A stretch of DNA of 64,000 bases from Brucella intermedia LMG 3301 (GTDB lineage: Bacteria > Pseudomonadota > Alphaproteobacteria > Rhizobiales > Rhizobiaceae). The first letter of the stretch is position 1; each line of letters starts with the position of its first letter. A model generated the notes under the pieces. It made no database searches, was not told the origin of the DNA, and saw only the letters and a list, made by a program, of their open reading frames with translations. Where the stretch lies: the NCBI RefSeq assembly GCF_000182645.1, contig NZ_ACQA01000002.1, positions 682,001-746,000 on the forward strand. The letters are read 5' to 3'. Of the stretch, positions 44,900 to 53,179 are shown piece by piece. The translations under genes and the position numbers were made by a program.

Positions 44900-45790
44900 T
44901 TACTGCCCCGCAGGAGCGCCATAGAGTTTTGCCGACAGGTCACGAATGGCAGCGCCGGTTCGCGGCCCGAAACCTAACAGATAGGACGCCTCCATAGAAA
45001 CGATGTTTCCGTTCCGCCCCGCCGGTGTTGCCGCGATAACCGGGTTTTTCATGAGCGATTCCGGCGTCATCCCATCCGCGCCCGTATCCATGATCAGGAT
45101 CATGTCAGGCGCCGCCTTCTCAACGGCCTCGTCGGTCAACTGCTTGTATCCGTGATATTCGCTGATGACGTTTTCACCACCGGCAAGCTTGATCATGCCA
45201 TCAGCCGCCGTGCCGGTGCCTGATGCCATCAGGCGTCCGCCGGGAGCCGACAATACGAAAAGCACACGCCTGCGTGGGTTATGGCCTGCCGCAGCCTTTT
45301 CGGCCGCCTCAATGTCGCTGGATATTTCTGCAGCAAGCGTCCGGGCCCTGTCTTCCAGACCGAGTGCCTTGCCCACGATCTCGATTTTCCTGACGACGCT
45401 TTCGCCTGTAAAGGTCTCCGGCACGACGATCATCGGCACGGACGCTTTTTTCAGGACATCGAGTGTATCCTGCGGGCCACTGCCTTCGAGGAGCAGAATG
45501 CCGGTCGGGTTGACCGAAAGCACGCCTTCGGGGGCAAGCTGGCGCATATATCCCACATCTGCCAGCTTCTTGACGGCTTCGGGATAAACGCTTGTCTGGT
45601 CACGACCGGCAAGCATATTTTCCGCCCCGAGAGCGTAGACTATTTCCGTCAGCGATCCGCCAACGGAAACAATGCGCGACGTATCGGTGAAACGATCGAC
45701 AGTGTCGGCGCTCGCAGCGCCGGTCGCCAGCGACAGTGCGATGGCGACAAGGGCGGCTCCGTGCCTGAGGCGCAAGGAAATGAACGACAT
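44900..45790 (-). CDS. bhuT: Periplasmic haem-binding protein
   Basis: 296 residues with a signal peptide ending ATGAASA. The mature part starts with the helical-backbone binding-protein pattern TSRIVSVGGSLTEIVYALGA, as in HmuT/BhuT/ShuT. It captures haem delivered by BhuA and passes it to BhuUV. The start at 45790 was preferred because AGGGTGA lies seven bases upstream, overlapping the hmuS stop; GTG at 45799 is less likely. Confidence 0.92.
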   Translation of the reverse strand: MSFISLRLRHGAALVAIALSLATGAASADTVDRFTDTSRIVSVGGSLTEIVYALGAENMLAGRDQTSVYPEAVKKLADVGYMRQLAPEGVLSVNPTGILLLEGSGPQDTLDVLKKASVPMIVVPETFTGESVVRKIEIVGKALGLEDRARTLAAEISSDIEAAEKAAAGHNPRRRVLFVLSAPGGRLMASGTGTAADGMIKLAGGENVISEYHGYKQLTDEAVEKAAPDMILIMDTGADGMTPESLMKNPVIAATPAGRNGNIVSMEASYLLGFGPRTGAAIRDLSAKLYGAPAGQ

Positions 45791-45800
45791 CGCCGTCACC

Positions 45801-46877
45801 CTATGCAGCGGAGGATTGCGGCAGACGTGGAAGATTTTCCACGATCATGCGCCAATCGGCCAGTTCCGCTTCGCCCTCATGACGCTCACCGAAGAACTGA
45901 ACAATCAGTTCGCCCCTGGCATCATAAGCTTCGAGCGAGGTCACATGCCCGTCCTTGGTCGGCTTGCGCACAACCCAGACGTCAGAGATGTGATCGAGGC
46001 GCAAATGCATATGGAAAGTCGGGTCCAGCACGTTCAGCCAAGGGCCCATCATCTTGATCTCGTGGATCGGCCCCGTGTGAATCTGGATGCAGCCGCGGCT
46101 ACCGACAAAGCACATGATCGGAAGCTTTTCCTGCACCGCATGGTTCATCATGGCCTCGACTGACGACGTGTCGACCCGCCAGGCGAAATCATGACCGGCA
46201 AGATGCACGGCCTGATGCCGGTCCACGCCGAAATCCTTCAGCAGGCCGACAAACTGGTGCACATCGGTGAGAGCGCCCCAACGCTCACGGAAAGCGTCGA
46301 TATCGAGAAGCGACACATCCGCCTTCGGTCCCTTGGGAGCGAGGATGCTTGTTTCGATGACCGGAGACTGATCATCCAGCAGCATATCCCTAACGAGCGC
46401 CTCATAGGCATCAACGTCGGAAGCCGGGCGCAGATGTATCTTGAAGACCGCCTCGCCCGTGGCGTCGAAGAACTGCAGGCTGCGGCGCGTTGCTTCACCG
46501 TCCCGCTTGGCGACCGCAAAACCGTGAACCCAGTGCTTTGGAAAAATGCGAAGATCGATTTCCTTGCCGAGCGCCAGCGAAGCGTGCGCTCCCCAGACAG
46601 TCTTTTCAAAAGGTCCGATCTTTTCATGAACCACGCTTTCATTGCGCGTCAATGCCATGATCTCGCCGACAGACGCGATGCGGTTCAACAGCGTTTCAAC
46701 ATCGGCACGAATGCGTCGCGCCGAAATCGACGCCATCTCGGGCTGTCCGCAATGCGCTGCAACAAAATCGGCTTCTGATATAGCGAGACTCTGCGCAAAA
46801 TCGCGTTCGCGCATTTTCGGATTATCAGCCCGTGCCTTGAGAATCTCCTCTGGGGAGGGCTTGGTATGGGTCGTCAT
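45801..46877 (-). CDS. hmuS: Haemin-degrading factor HmuS
   Basis: 358 residues, cytoplasmic, made of two tandem halves of the HemS/HmuS/ChuX fold; the second half starts near 190. Family segments such as RNESVVHEKIG and FVGSRGCIQIHTGPI are present. HmuS-type proteins bind haem on entry and either degrade it or hand it to a haem oxygenase. The bhuQ oxygenase 3 kb away offers a partner or a second route. It lies between hmuP and bhuT in the operon. Confidence 0.92.
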   Translation of the reverse strand: MTTHTKPSPEEILKARADNPKMRERDFAQSLAISEADFVAAHCGQPEMASISARRIRADVETLLNRIASVGEIMALTRNESVVHEKIGPFEKTVWGAHASLALGKEIDLRIFPKHWVHGFAVAKRDGEATRRSLQFFDATGEAVFKIHLRPASDVDAYEALVRDMLLDDQSPVIETSILAPKGPKADVSLLDIDAFRERWGALTDVHQFVGLLKDFGVDRHQAVHLAGHDFAWRVDTSSVEAMMNHAVQEKLPIMCFVGSRGCIQIHTGPIHEIKMMGPWLNVLDPTFHMHLRLDHISDVWVVRKPTKDGHVTSLEAYDARGELIVQFFGERHEGEAELADWRMIVENLPRLPQSSAA

Positions 46878-46887
46878 CTGATGTTGC

Positions 46888-47172
46888 CTACTTGTTTAGG
46901 ATGAGCTTGCCTTGGCGGGTGATCTTGAGGCGATAGAGCGAGCCGCCGTGCTCTATGCCCACTTCCCGGGAGCCGTCGAAAAGTTCGCGGCTGCCATAGG
47001 TTTTCAGTTGCGGCTCAAGCGCACTCTCGCCGAAGCGAGGTCTTATCTGAGCCGGAACAGATCCGGTCGAATCGCTGTGAAGCTGGCTTTCGGAAATGCG
47101 ATCTGCGGCCCGCTCGGAAACGGGTCCGCGCGGCAACCGCACCTGCATGTCGATATGGATACGCCTGTTCAT
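46888..47172 (-). CDS. hmuP: HemP/HmuP-family small regulator of haem uptake
   Basis: 94 residues. The C-terminal third, HGGSLYRLKITRQGKLILNK, is the HemP motif; the N-terminal half is a less conserved extension. In Bradyrhizobium and Sinorhizobium, HmuP is needed to express the haem receptor gene. Here it is divergent from bhuA and is the first gene of the hmuS-bhuTUV operon, which fits that role. Confidence 0.9.
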   Translation of the reverse strand: MNRRIHIDMQVRLPRGPVSERAADRISESQLHSDSTGSVPAQIRPRFGESALEPQLKTYGSRELFDGSREVGIEHGGSLYRLKITRQGKLILNK

Positions 47173-47225
47173 TTTCTCGCCTCAGCATCGACTTTCCACA
47201 CGGTGATGACAGCAAATTTGTTTTG

Positions 47226-47241
47226 TTGACATCAATACTCA
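47226..47241. promoter_or_regulatory. IRO-like RirA box in the hmuP/bhuA promoter region
   Basis: TGA-N9-TCA at 47227-47241 matches the rhizobial iron-responsive operator consensus. It overlaps a TTGACA -35-like box (47226-47231) read towards bhuA. Repression by RirA under iron sufficiency would follow from this placement. Confidence 0.55.
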
Positions 47242-47424
47242 TGTTTATTAATCACTGCATTACTGGAATAAACGAGTCAAGTTTAAATCTCGCTTTTTCC
47301 ACGCAAGCCAGGGAGATGTTTTCTTCCCAGCCAGCACGCGGCCTTCTCTTGAGGGGGAAGTCATAAACAATTGAAATTTTTCGGTTTCTTCGCTGTCCAA
47401 AGGACTGGCGAAGCGTGTCTGGTC

Positions 47425-49452
47425 ATGAAGGAAACATTGGAAATGCGGGCGACTGGTGGGGTTCATAGAAGGTCATTTAAGGCGAGCACGGGACTTGCCG
47501 TCATTCTGGCGGCGATGACGTCGCAAGCATTCGGGCAGGAGCAGAAAGCGGCTGACGACGAAGCCGGCGTTGCGCTGAAGACGATCACCATTCGCCGCGC
47601 GAACGACACACAAGTGCCGACCTCGGTCACGGCGCCCGTGGGCAAGGTGAACCGCGAAGAGATCAATCGTTTCGGTGGCGCGAAACTGGACGATGTGCTG
47701 CGCGGAACCGCAGGCGTCTTCACCCTCCAGAGTGGCTCCAATCCGGGCGTGGCGGTCAATATCCGTGGCTTTGAAGGCTCCGGCCGCGTCAACATGATGA
47801 TCGACGGCGTGCCGCAGAGCTATCGCAACACCGCGCATGACGCGCAGGGCTATGCCTATATCGACCCCAATCTGCTGTCTGAAATTGACGTGGCGCGCGG
47901 CGCTGTTACGACCGAAGGCGGTACTGCGCTTGCCGGCAGTGTGAATTTCCGCACGCTCGGCGTGGACGATGTCATTCTCGACGGCAAGGACAAGGGCGTT
48001 CTGGGACGTGCTTCCTGGGGCAGCAACGGCACCGGATTCTCCGAAATGCTGGCGGGCGCGGCACGCGTCAATTCGATCGGGCTTGTCGCGGCCATCAGCC
48101 GCCACGATTCCAACGACTACAAGAACGGCGACGGCGTGACTGTCGAGAAGACCGGCGAGGAACTGACTTCCGGCTTGTTCAAGGCCGAGTTCGGCCTTGG
48201 CGAAGACCAGAAGCTGACGCTTGGCGGCGTTCTCTACAACAACCACTATGGCACATATGCTGCGGGCTATCGTCCGGGAACCTATACGATCTACGATATG
48301 TTCCTGCAGAACCGCACGTTCTTCGCACAGTATAACTACAACCCGTCCGACAACGATCTCATCGGCATCGACGTCAACCTCTACCACAACAGCACATTGC
48401 AGAACTGGGTGGATGGTAATGGCGGCTTCGTCGGGCGGCAGGTCTCGGCCGAAACCACCGGCATGACCGCCTCGAACACGTCGCGCTTCACCTTTGGCGA
48501 TGTGGCGGTTGCATGGAAGAACGGCTTTGAAATCAACCGCGACAATGCGGGCGGCACCAAGACGGGCGTCAACCCGACAGATGCCACATCCAATCGTGGT
48601 GCGGTCTTCTCGGAAGCGACCTGGAATTATCAGGCGCTGCAAGTCGTTACAGGCCTTCGCTATGATTACTTCAAGCTCGAAAGCGAAGACAGTTCGATCT
48701 CGAACAGCGACAGCGAGTTCAGCCCCAAGGTCACAGTCGCCTACAACGTAACCGACTGGTTGCAGCCCTACATTACCTATGCGCATTCCATGCGTTCGCC
48801 GACCCTGCAGGAAACCTTCCTTGGCGGCATCGCCCATGCCGGAACCGCGGGGCTGCATGGAAACCCCAATCTCCGTCCTGAAAAGCAGCGCGGCTGGGAA
48901 TTCGGCGTCAATATCGCTCGCGATGGCATCCTGACCGCAGAAGACGGCCTGCGCATCAAGGCCAACTATTACATGATGCGGGTTGAGGACTATATCACCG
49001 CCTCCAGCACCAACAGCCAGTTCATCAATGTTGACGGCACGTCCGATGTGAAGGGCTTCGAACTCGATGCCCGTTACGATGCCGGCTTCGCGTTCGGTGG
49101 CATTGCCTATACGCACTCCACTTCCGAACTGCCTGAGCAGACGGCGGGGCTTGGCGCCAACCAGTATCTGCCGGAAGATGTGGTGACTGTTACCGCCGGC
49201 GCGCGCTTCTTCGAACGCAAGCTTGAAAGCGGCCTGCGTGTCCAGCACGTTTCAAGCGGGCGGACCATCAGCGGCAGCGATACCGATCCCTACACGCTGG
49301 TGGACGTGTTCGCGAAGTACAAGTTCACCGATACGGTCGATCTTTCGCTTCAGGTGCTCAACATTGCCGACAAGGAATATACCCCCGCGCTGAGCACCTA
49401 TGGCTCCGGTCGCGGGCGCACCTTCCTCGTCTCGACACAGTTCCAGTTCTAG
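47425..49452 (+). CDS. bhuA: TonB-dependent haem receptor
   Basis: 675 residues from the ATG at 47425; the frame opens upstream at 47371 with a TTG. The signal peptide ends SQAFG. The plug domain (about 50-170) includes RFGGAKLDDVLRGTAGVFTL and VNIRGFEGSGRVNMMIDGV. The 22-strand barrel includes the haem-receptor hallmark FLGGIAHAG followed by NPNLRPEKQRGWEFG, and the chain ends FQF. It imports haem across the outer membrane with TonB energy and is required for haem use in Brucella. It is divergent from hmuP across a 252-base regulatory region. Confidence 0.93.
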   Translation: MKETLEMRATGGVHRRSFKASTGLAVILAAMTSQAFGQEQKAADDEAGVALKTITIRRANDTQVPTSVTAPVGKVNREEINRFGGAKLDDVLRGTAGVFTLQSGSNPGVAVNIRGFEGSGRVNMMIDGVPQSYRNTAHDAQGYAYIDPNLLSEIDVARGAVTTEGGTALAGSVNFRTLGVDDVILDGKDKGVLGRASWGSNGTGFSEMLAGAARVNSIGLVAAISRHDSNDYKNGDGVTVEKTGEELTSGLFKAEFGLGEDQKLTLGGVLYNNHYGTYAAGYRPGTYTIYDMFLQNRTFFAQYNYNPSDNDLIGIDVNLYHNSTLQNWVDGNGGFVGRQVSAETTGMTASNTSRFTFGDVAVAWKNGFEINRDNAGGTKTGVNPTDATSNRGAVFSEATWNYQALQVVTGLRYDYFKLESEDSSISNSDSEFSPKVTVAYNVTDWLQPYITYAHSMRSPTLQETFLGGIAHAGTAGLHGNPNLRPEKQRGWEFGVNIARDGILTAEDGLRIKANYYMMRVEDYITASSTNSQFINVDGTSDVKGFELDARYDAGFAFGGIAYTHSTSELPEQTAGLGANQYLPEDVVTVTAGARFFERKLESGLRVQHVSSGRTISGSDTDPYTLVDVFAKYKFTDTVDLSLQVLNIADKEYTPALSTYGSGRGRTFLVSTQFQF

Positions 49453-49457
49453 AACTG

Positions 49458-49482
49458 CGGGAGGCGTTCCCGCCTCCCGTTT
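49458..49482 (+). terminator. Terminator after bhuA
   Basis: Stem CGGGAGGC/GCCTCCCG with loop GTTCCC, then TTT, six bases past the stop codon. Confidence 0.75.
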
Positions 49483-49500
49483 AAGATCGTCACATCTGCT

Positions 49501-49580
49501 AAGGCCGACCAACCTGACCGCGGCGGCCTTCTGATCCCGAGATGTGACGCGGCGAGTGCAGCCCTACCGCTGCACTCGCC
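49501..49580. other. Two stem-loops between bhuA and bhuQ
   Basis: AAGGCCG/CGGCCTT (49501-49507 with 49524-49530) and a perfect 12-bp stem GGCGAGTGCAGC/GCTGCACTCGCC (49551-49580, loop CCTACC). They sit between the bhuA terminator and a palindromic repeat. Their function is unknown; a small RNA or mRNA processing element is possible. Confidence 0.5.
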
Positions 49581-49596
49581 GAAAACTATATAGTTA

Positions 49597-49630
49597 GAGC
49601 ATTCCGCTTCGCACTTTTCGGGATGCGCTA
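49597..49630. repeat. Dispersed palindromic repeat, inverted copy
   Basis: AGAGCATTCCG...CGGGATGC with an 8-bp stem (49599-49606 and 49619-49626, one G-T pair). Its interior, read on the minus strand, is CCCGAAAAGTGCGAAGCG, the same core as at 12828 and 30218. Confidence 0.6.
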
Positions 49631-49665
49631 CAGCCAGTCCCAAACCTGATGGAAAAGGATCAGCA

Positions 49666-49980
49666 ATGTTCATAGCCATGAATCGCTTCAAGGTTCGCGT
49701 CGGCAGCGAGGCCGATTTCGAGACCGTCTGGAAGAATCGTGACTCCAGATTGTCGGAACTTCCCGGCTTCGAAGGCTTTCATCTGCTTCGCGGCGCGACC
49801 AACGAAGAAGAAGGCTACACGCTTTATGCTTCGCACACGGTCTGGCGCGATCGCGAGGATTTCGTCGCGTGGACCAAATCCGAACAATTCCGCGATGCGC
49901 ATCGCAATGCCGGGGATAACAAGCCGCTCTATCTCGGTCCCCCGCAGTTCGAAGGCTTCAGCGCCGTGCTTGGCTCGTGA
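49666..49980 (+). CDS. bhuQ: IsdG-type haem oxygenase
   Basis: 104 residues, a ferredoxin-like antibiotic-monooxygenase/IsdG fold that works as a dimer. The residues expected for the non-canonical haem oxygenases are visible: Asn6, Trp69 (DFVAWTKS) and His79 (FRDAHRN). It opens the haem ring to free iron in the cytoplasm. AAGGA is eight bases before the start at 49666; MNRF at 49678 is an alternative start that would drop only four residues. It is transcribed separately from bhuA after a terminator. Confidence 0.88.
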   Translation: MFIAMNRFKVRVGSEADFETVWKNRDSRLSELPGFEGFHLLRGATNEEEGYTLYASHTVWRDREDFVAWTKSEQFRDAHRNAGDNKPLYLGPPQFEGFSAVLGS

Positions 49981-50108
49981 TGCCGCAGGCCGCTGCCTAT
50001 CCACAAGGTGCGGCGAAATGGCGCATAATGTCCTGGCGGCGCATTTCCCGCGCCGCTATGGCAAACGCAGTTGCCAATTGTCCTTTAAAGATGGGTAGTT
50101 AACTCATA

Positions 50109-50125
50109 TTTAGAATGATTCTAAG
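50109..50125. promoter_or_regulatory. ICE-like Irr site upstream of bfd-bfr
   Basis: Perfect 15-bp palindrome TTAGAATGATTCTAA (50110-50124). A TTGACA box at 50161 with CATAAC 18 bases downstream gives a plausible promoter about 35 bases after it. Irr represses bacterioferritin at low iron in rhizobia and Brucella, consistent with this site controlling iron storage. Confidence 0.7.
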
Positions 50126-50276
50126 CTATTGATTTTTAGAACATTTCAAAAACATAAAAATTGACAGAACTGAACCCGAACGGCCATAACCTGACTTAAT
50201 TGGGTGGGTTTTATAAACACCGCTTAAGTAACGCCTTTAATGTTCGGGCCTTTAACCCTTGCAGTTGGAGGAACCA

Positions 50277-50441
50277 TTGACCGGTTCAGTTCGGCCTTGC
50301 GCCATGAGTGAAATAAAGCTGCCAGATTTTCTGCGCAGCCACACAGTTGAAGTACAGTTTGAGCCGGTAAAGTCCCTCCCTTCGGTGCTTTTCGCATCCG
50401 ACTTTTTCTGCGCGCGCTTGGGAGATAGTTCCTCATGCTAG
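50277..50441 (+). CDS. Putative 54-residue upstream ORF overlapping bfd
   Basis: Begins with TTG at 50277, four bases after the strong site GGAGGA (50267-50272). An internal ATG at 50304 would give 45 residues. The product (MTGSVRPC then SEIKLPDFLRSHTVEVQFEP and a cysteine end) has no recognised family and two or three cysteines. It ends at 50441, overlapping the bfd start by seven bases, which allows translational coupling. It may be a small protein or only a leader that governs bfd translation. Confidence 0.4.
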   Translation: MTGSVRPCAMSEIKLPDFLRSHTVEVQFEPVKSLPSVLFASDFFCARLGDSSSC

Positions 50442-50746
50442 TGTGCAGCTGCAATGTTATTACCGATAAGGACATCGAAGCCGTCGTTATCGAGCTTCTC
50501 GATCAGGATTGCTGGCAACTTATCGTTCCCGGCACCGTCTATAACATCATGTCCAAGCGCGGCCGTTGCTGTGGCTGCTTCCCAAACGTCGTGGAAACGA
50601 TCATAAGGGTGACTGAAGAGTATCATCTTCGTCATAACCAAATGGACGAAAACGTGATCCAGTTCATGGATCGTGTACGTTCTCTACGCGACAAATTCGG
50701 GAGTTCATGGAATGAAAGGCGAACCAAAGGTCATCGAGCGGCTTAA
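50435..50746 (+). CDS. bfd: Bacterioferritin-associated ferredoxin with extended C-terminus
   Basis: 103 residues. The [2Fe-2S] ligands are C4 and C6 (VCSC) and C45 and C48 (GRCCGC), matching the CxC...CxxC arrangement of E. coli Bfd. Bfd donates electrons to bacterioferritin so that stored iron can be released. E. coli Bfd has 64 residues; this protein adds a charged C-terminal tail of about 35 whose end overlaps the bfr start by 35 bases in another frame. GGGAG upstream serves as ribosome site. Confidence 0.9.
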   Translation: MLVCSCNVITDKDIEAVVIELLDQDCWQLIVPGTVYNIMSKRGRCCGCFPNVVETIIRVTEEYHLRHNQMDENVIQFMDRVRSLRDKFGSSWNERRTKGHRAA

Positions 50747-51197
50747 CGAGGCACTTTTCCTCGAGCTTGGCGCTGTAAACCAGTATTGGCTTCACTACCG
50801 CCTCCTCAACGACTGGGGCTTCACGCGTCTTGCCAAGAAGGAACGTGAAGAGTCTATCGAAGAAATGCATCACGCCGACAAGCTGATTGACCGCATTATC
50901 TTCCTGGAAGGTTTTCCAAACCTGCAGACCGTAGCTCCGCTGCGCATCGGCCAGAACGTCAAGGAAGTTCTGGAAGCCGATCTTGCAGGCGAATACGACG
51001 CCCGCGCTTCCTACAAGAAGTCCCGCGAAATCTGCGACGAACTCGGCGACTATGTTTCCAAGCAGCTTTTCGATGAGCTTCTGGCCGATGAGGAAGGTCA
51101 CATCGACTTCCTCGAAACCCAGCTCGACCTTCTCGCCAAGATTGGCGAAGAGCGTTACGGCCAGTTGAACGCGGCTCCGGCTGATCAGGCCGAGTAA
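50712..51197 (+). CDS. bfr: Bacterioferritin
   Basis: 161 residues, four-helix bundle that forms a 24-mer iron store. Ferroxidase ligands E18, E51 and H54 and the haem-binding M52 are at the same positions as in E. coli Bfr. The later helix [13 protein letters not shown] carries the remaining ligands. The start at 50712 lies inside the bfd tail. It is co-transcribed with bfd and closes the iron hub with a terminator. Confidence 0.95.
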   Translation: MKGEPKVIERLNEALFLELGAVNQYWLHYRLLNDWGFTRLAKKEREESIEEMHHADKLIDRIIFLEGFPNLQTVAPLRIGQNVKEVLEADLAGEYDARASYKKSREICDELGDYVSKQLFDELLADEEGHIDFLETQLDLLAKIGEERYGQLNAAPADQAE

Positions 51198-51219
51198 GCC
51201 AACCTCACCAAGTATCAAG

Positions 51220-51249
51220 AAGCCGGAGCCCTGCGCTCCGGCTTTTTTT
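51220..51249 (+). terminator. Rho-independent terminator after bfr
   Basis: Stem AAGCCGGAG/CTCCGGCTT, loop CCCTGCG, then TTTTT. Confidence 0.9.
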
Positions 51250-51324
51250 GTCATCTCAACTTTACCGTTGCCCCTTTATCGTGATATTGCGCGCGCAATT
51301 TCCGATATTTGCAAGGTTCTCCCA

Positions 51325-52638
51325 ATGAGCGCACCGCGCGTCAGTTTCGTTTCCCTTGGCTGCCCGAAGGCGCTTGTCGATTCCGAACGCATCATCACCA
51401 GCCTTCGCTCCGAAGGTTATGAAATCTCCCGCAAGCATGACGGCGCCGATCTGGTGATCGTCAATACCTGCGGCTTTCTCGATTCCGCGCGCGATGAATC
51501 GCTGGATGCCATCGGCCTTGCCCTCAACGAAAATGGCAAGGTGATCGTGACCGGCTGCCTGGGCGCAGAGCCCGAGGTCATCCGCCAGCGCCACCCGAAC
51601 GTGCTCGCCATCACCGGCCCGCAGGCCTATGAAAGCGTGATGAGCGCGGTGCATGAAGCGGCCCCTCCCGCGCACGACCCGTTTGTCGATCTGGTGCCCC
51701 CGCAGGGCGTGAAGCTGACCCCGCGCCATTACGCCTACCTGAAAATCTCCGAGGGCTGCTCGAACCGCTGTTCGTTCTGCATCATTCCGGCGCTGCGCGG
51801 CGATCTCGTCTCGCGCCCGATTGATCAGGTGCTGCGCGAAGCGGAAAAGCTGGTTAATGCAGGCGTGAAGGAAATCCTCGTCATCTCGCAGGATACGAGC
51901 GCCTACGGCCTCGACATCAAATATCAGGAAGCCATGTGGCAGGACCGCACGGTTCGCACCAAGTTCCTCGATCTCTCGCGTGAATTGGGCGAGATGGGCG
52001 TATGGGTGCGCATGCATTATGTCTACCCCTACCCGCATGTCGATGAAGTCATTCCACTGATGGCGGAAGGCAAGATCCTGCCTTATCTGGATATTCCGTT
52101 CCAGCACGCCTCGCCTGCGGTGCTGAAGAATATGCGCCGTCCCGCACATCAGGAAAAGACGTCGCGCCGCATTCAGGCCTGGCGTGAAACCTGCCCTGAT
52201 CTGGCCGTGCGTTCCACTTTCATCGTCGGCTATCCGGGTGAAACCGAAGAAGATTTCCAGATGCTGCTCGACTGGCTCGACGAAGCCAAGATCGAACGCG
52301 CCGGCTGCTTCAAATATGAGCCGGTCAAGGGTGCGAAGGCCAATGACCTCGGTCTGGAGCAGGTACCGGAAGAGATCAAGGAAGCTCGCTGGCATCGTTT
52401 CATGGCCAAGCAGCAGCAGATTTCGACCAATCTCCTCAAGAAGAAGGTCGGCAAGCGCCTGCCGGTCATCATCGACGAGTCGAACGGAACGGTTGCCAAG
52501 GGCCGCACGCGCTACGATGCTCCGGAAATCGACGGCAGCGTTCACATCCAGTCGCGCCGCCCGCTTCGCGTGGGCGACATCGTGACGGTAAAGATCGAAG
52601 CGAGCGACGCCTACGATCTTCACGGCATGGCGGTCTGA
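51325..52638 (+). CDS. rimO: Ribosomal protein S12 methylthiotransferase
   Basis: 437 residues. The N-terminal MTTase cluster is bound by C13, C49 and C78, the radical-SAM CxxxCxxC is C145, C149 and C152 ([10 protein letters not shown]), and a C-terminal TRAM domain ends at [10 protein letters not shown]. It adds a methylthio group to Asp88 of S12. The start at 51325 gives the normal N-terminus [15 protein letters not shown]; a longer frame upstream is unsupported. Its stop overlaps the next gene by one base (TGATG). Confidence 0.95.
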   Translation: MSAPRVSFVSLGCPKALVDSERIITSLRSEGYEISRKHDGADLVIVNTCGFLDSARDESLDAIGLALNENGKVIVTGCLGAEPEVIRQRHPNVLAITGPQAYESVMSAVHEAAPPAHDPFVDLVPPQGVKLTPRHYAYLKISEGCSNRCSFCIIPALRGDLVSRPIDQVLREAEKLVNAGVKEILVISQDTSAYGLDIKYQEAMWQDRTVRTKFLDLSRELGEMGVWVRMHYVYPYPHVDEVIPLMAEGKILPYLDIPFQHASPAVLKNMRRPAHQEKTSRRIQAWRETCPDLAVRSTFIVGYPGETEEDFQMLLDWLDEAKIERAGCFKYEPVKGAKANDLGLEQVPEEIKEARWHRFMAKQQQISTNLLKKKVGKRLPVIIDESNGTVAKGRTRYDAPEIDGSVHIQSRRPLRVGDIVTVKIEASDAYDLHGMAV

Positions 52639-53105
52639 TGGCGGCGGATGCGGCCATAAAGATCAGAAAGGCAGCCTCGGCTGACGTGGCGGCGATTGTC
52701 GCCATGCTGGCCGATGATGCGCTGGGCGCAAAGCGTGAAGATGCGAGCCTTCCCTTGCGGGATTCCTATCGCAGCGCCTTTGCAGCCATCGACGCCGACC
52801 CCAACCAGCTTCTGGCTGTCGTGGAGCAGGAAGGCGAGATCATCGGCTGCATGCAGGTCAGCTTCATACCCGGCCTGTCGCGGATGGGCATGTGGCGCGG
52901 CCAGATCGAAAGCGTCCGGATTGCGAGCCGCATTCGCGGCGGTGGAATCGGTCGTCAGATGATCGAGTGGGCGATCGAACGGTGCCGCGAACGCGGCTGC
53001 CGCCTGGTGCAACTGACAACAGACAAATCACGTGCCGACGCATTGCGTTTCTATCGGTCCCTTGGCTTCATCGACAGCCATGAAGGACTTAAGCTATCGC
53101 TTTAA
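52638..53105 (+). CDS. GNAT-family N-acetyltransferase
   Basis: 155 residues with a standard GNAT core: IRKAASADVAAIVAML at the start, the acetyl-CoA loop IRGGGIGRQMIEWAIE near 100 and a final strand ADALRFYRSLGFIDSHEGLKL. The start overlaps the rimO stop (TGATG), so translation is coupled. The acetyl acceptor is unknown. Confidence 0.9.
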   Translation: MAADAAIKIRKAASADVAAIVAMLADDALGAKREDASLPLRDSYRSAFAAIDADPNQLLAVVEQEGEIIGCMQVSFIPGLSRMGMWRGQIESVRIASRIRGGGIGRQMIEWAIERCRERGCRLVQLTTDKSRADALRFYRSLGFIDSHEGLKLSL

Positions 53106-53137
53106 CAGACGGCTTCAATACAATGTAAGAAAATAAA

Positions 53138-53164
53138 AAGGGCGCTTTGAGCGCCCTTCTTTTT
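53138..53164. terminator. Bidirectional terminator
   Basis: Stem AAGGGCGCT/AGCGCCCTT with loop TTG, followed by CTTTTT on one strand and preceded by an A-run that serves the other. It separates the convergent GNAT and BMP genes. Confidence 0.85.
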
Positions 53165-53179
53165 GATCGTGGTGAAAAC

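Noticed and set aside
47473-49248. A 591-codon open frame on the minus strand across bhuA
   Set aside because: It lies opposite a receptor gene with full family motifs and has no recognisable domain; it reflects the GC-rich codon pattern of bhuA.
51262-52623. A 453-codon open frame on the minus strand across rimO
   Set aside because: rimO has all six cluster cysteines and is certainly the coding strand; the opposite frame is a mirror with no homology.
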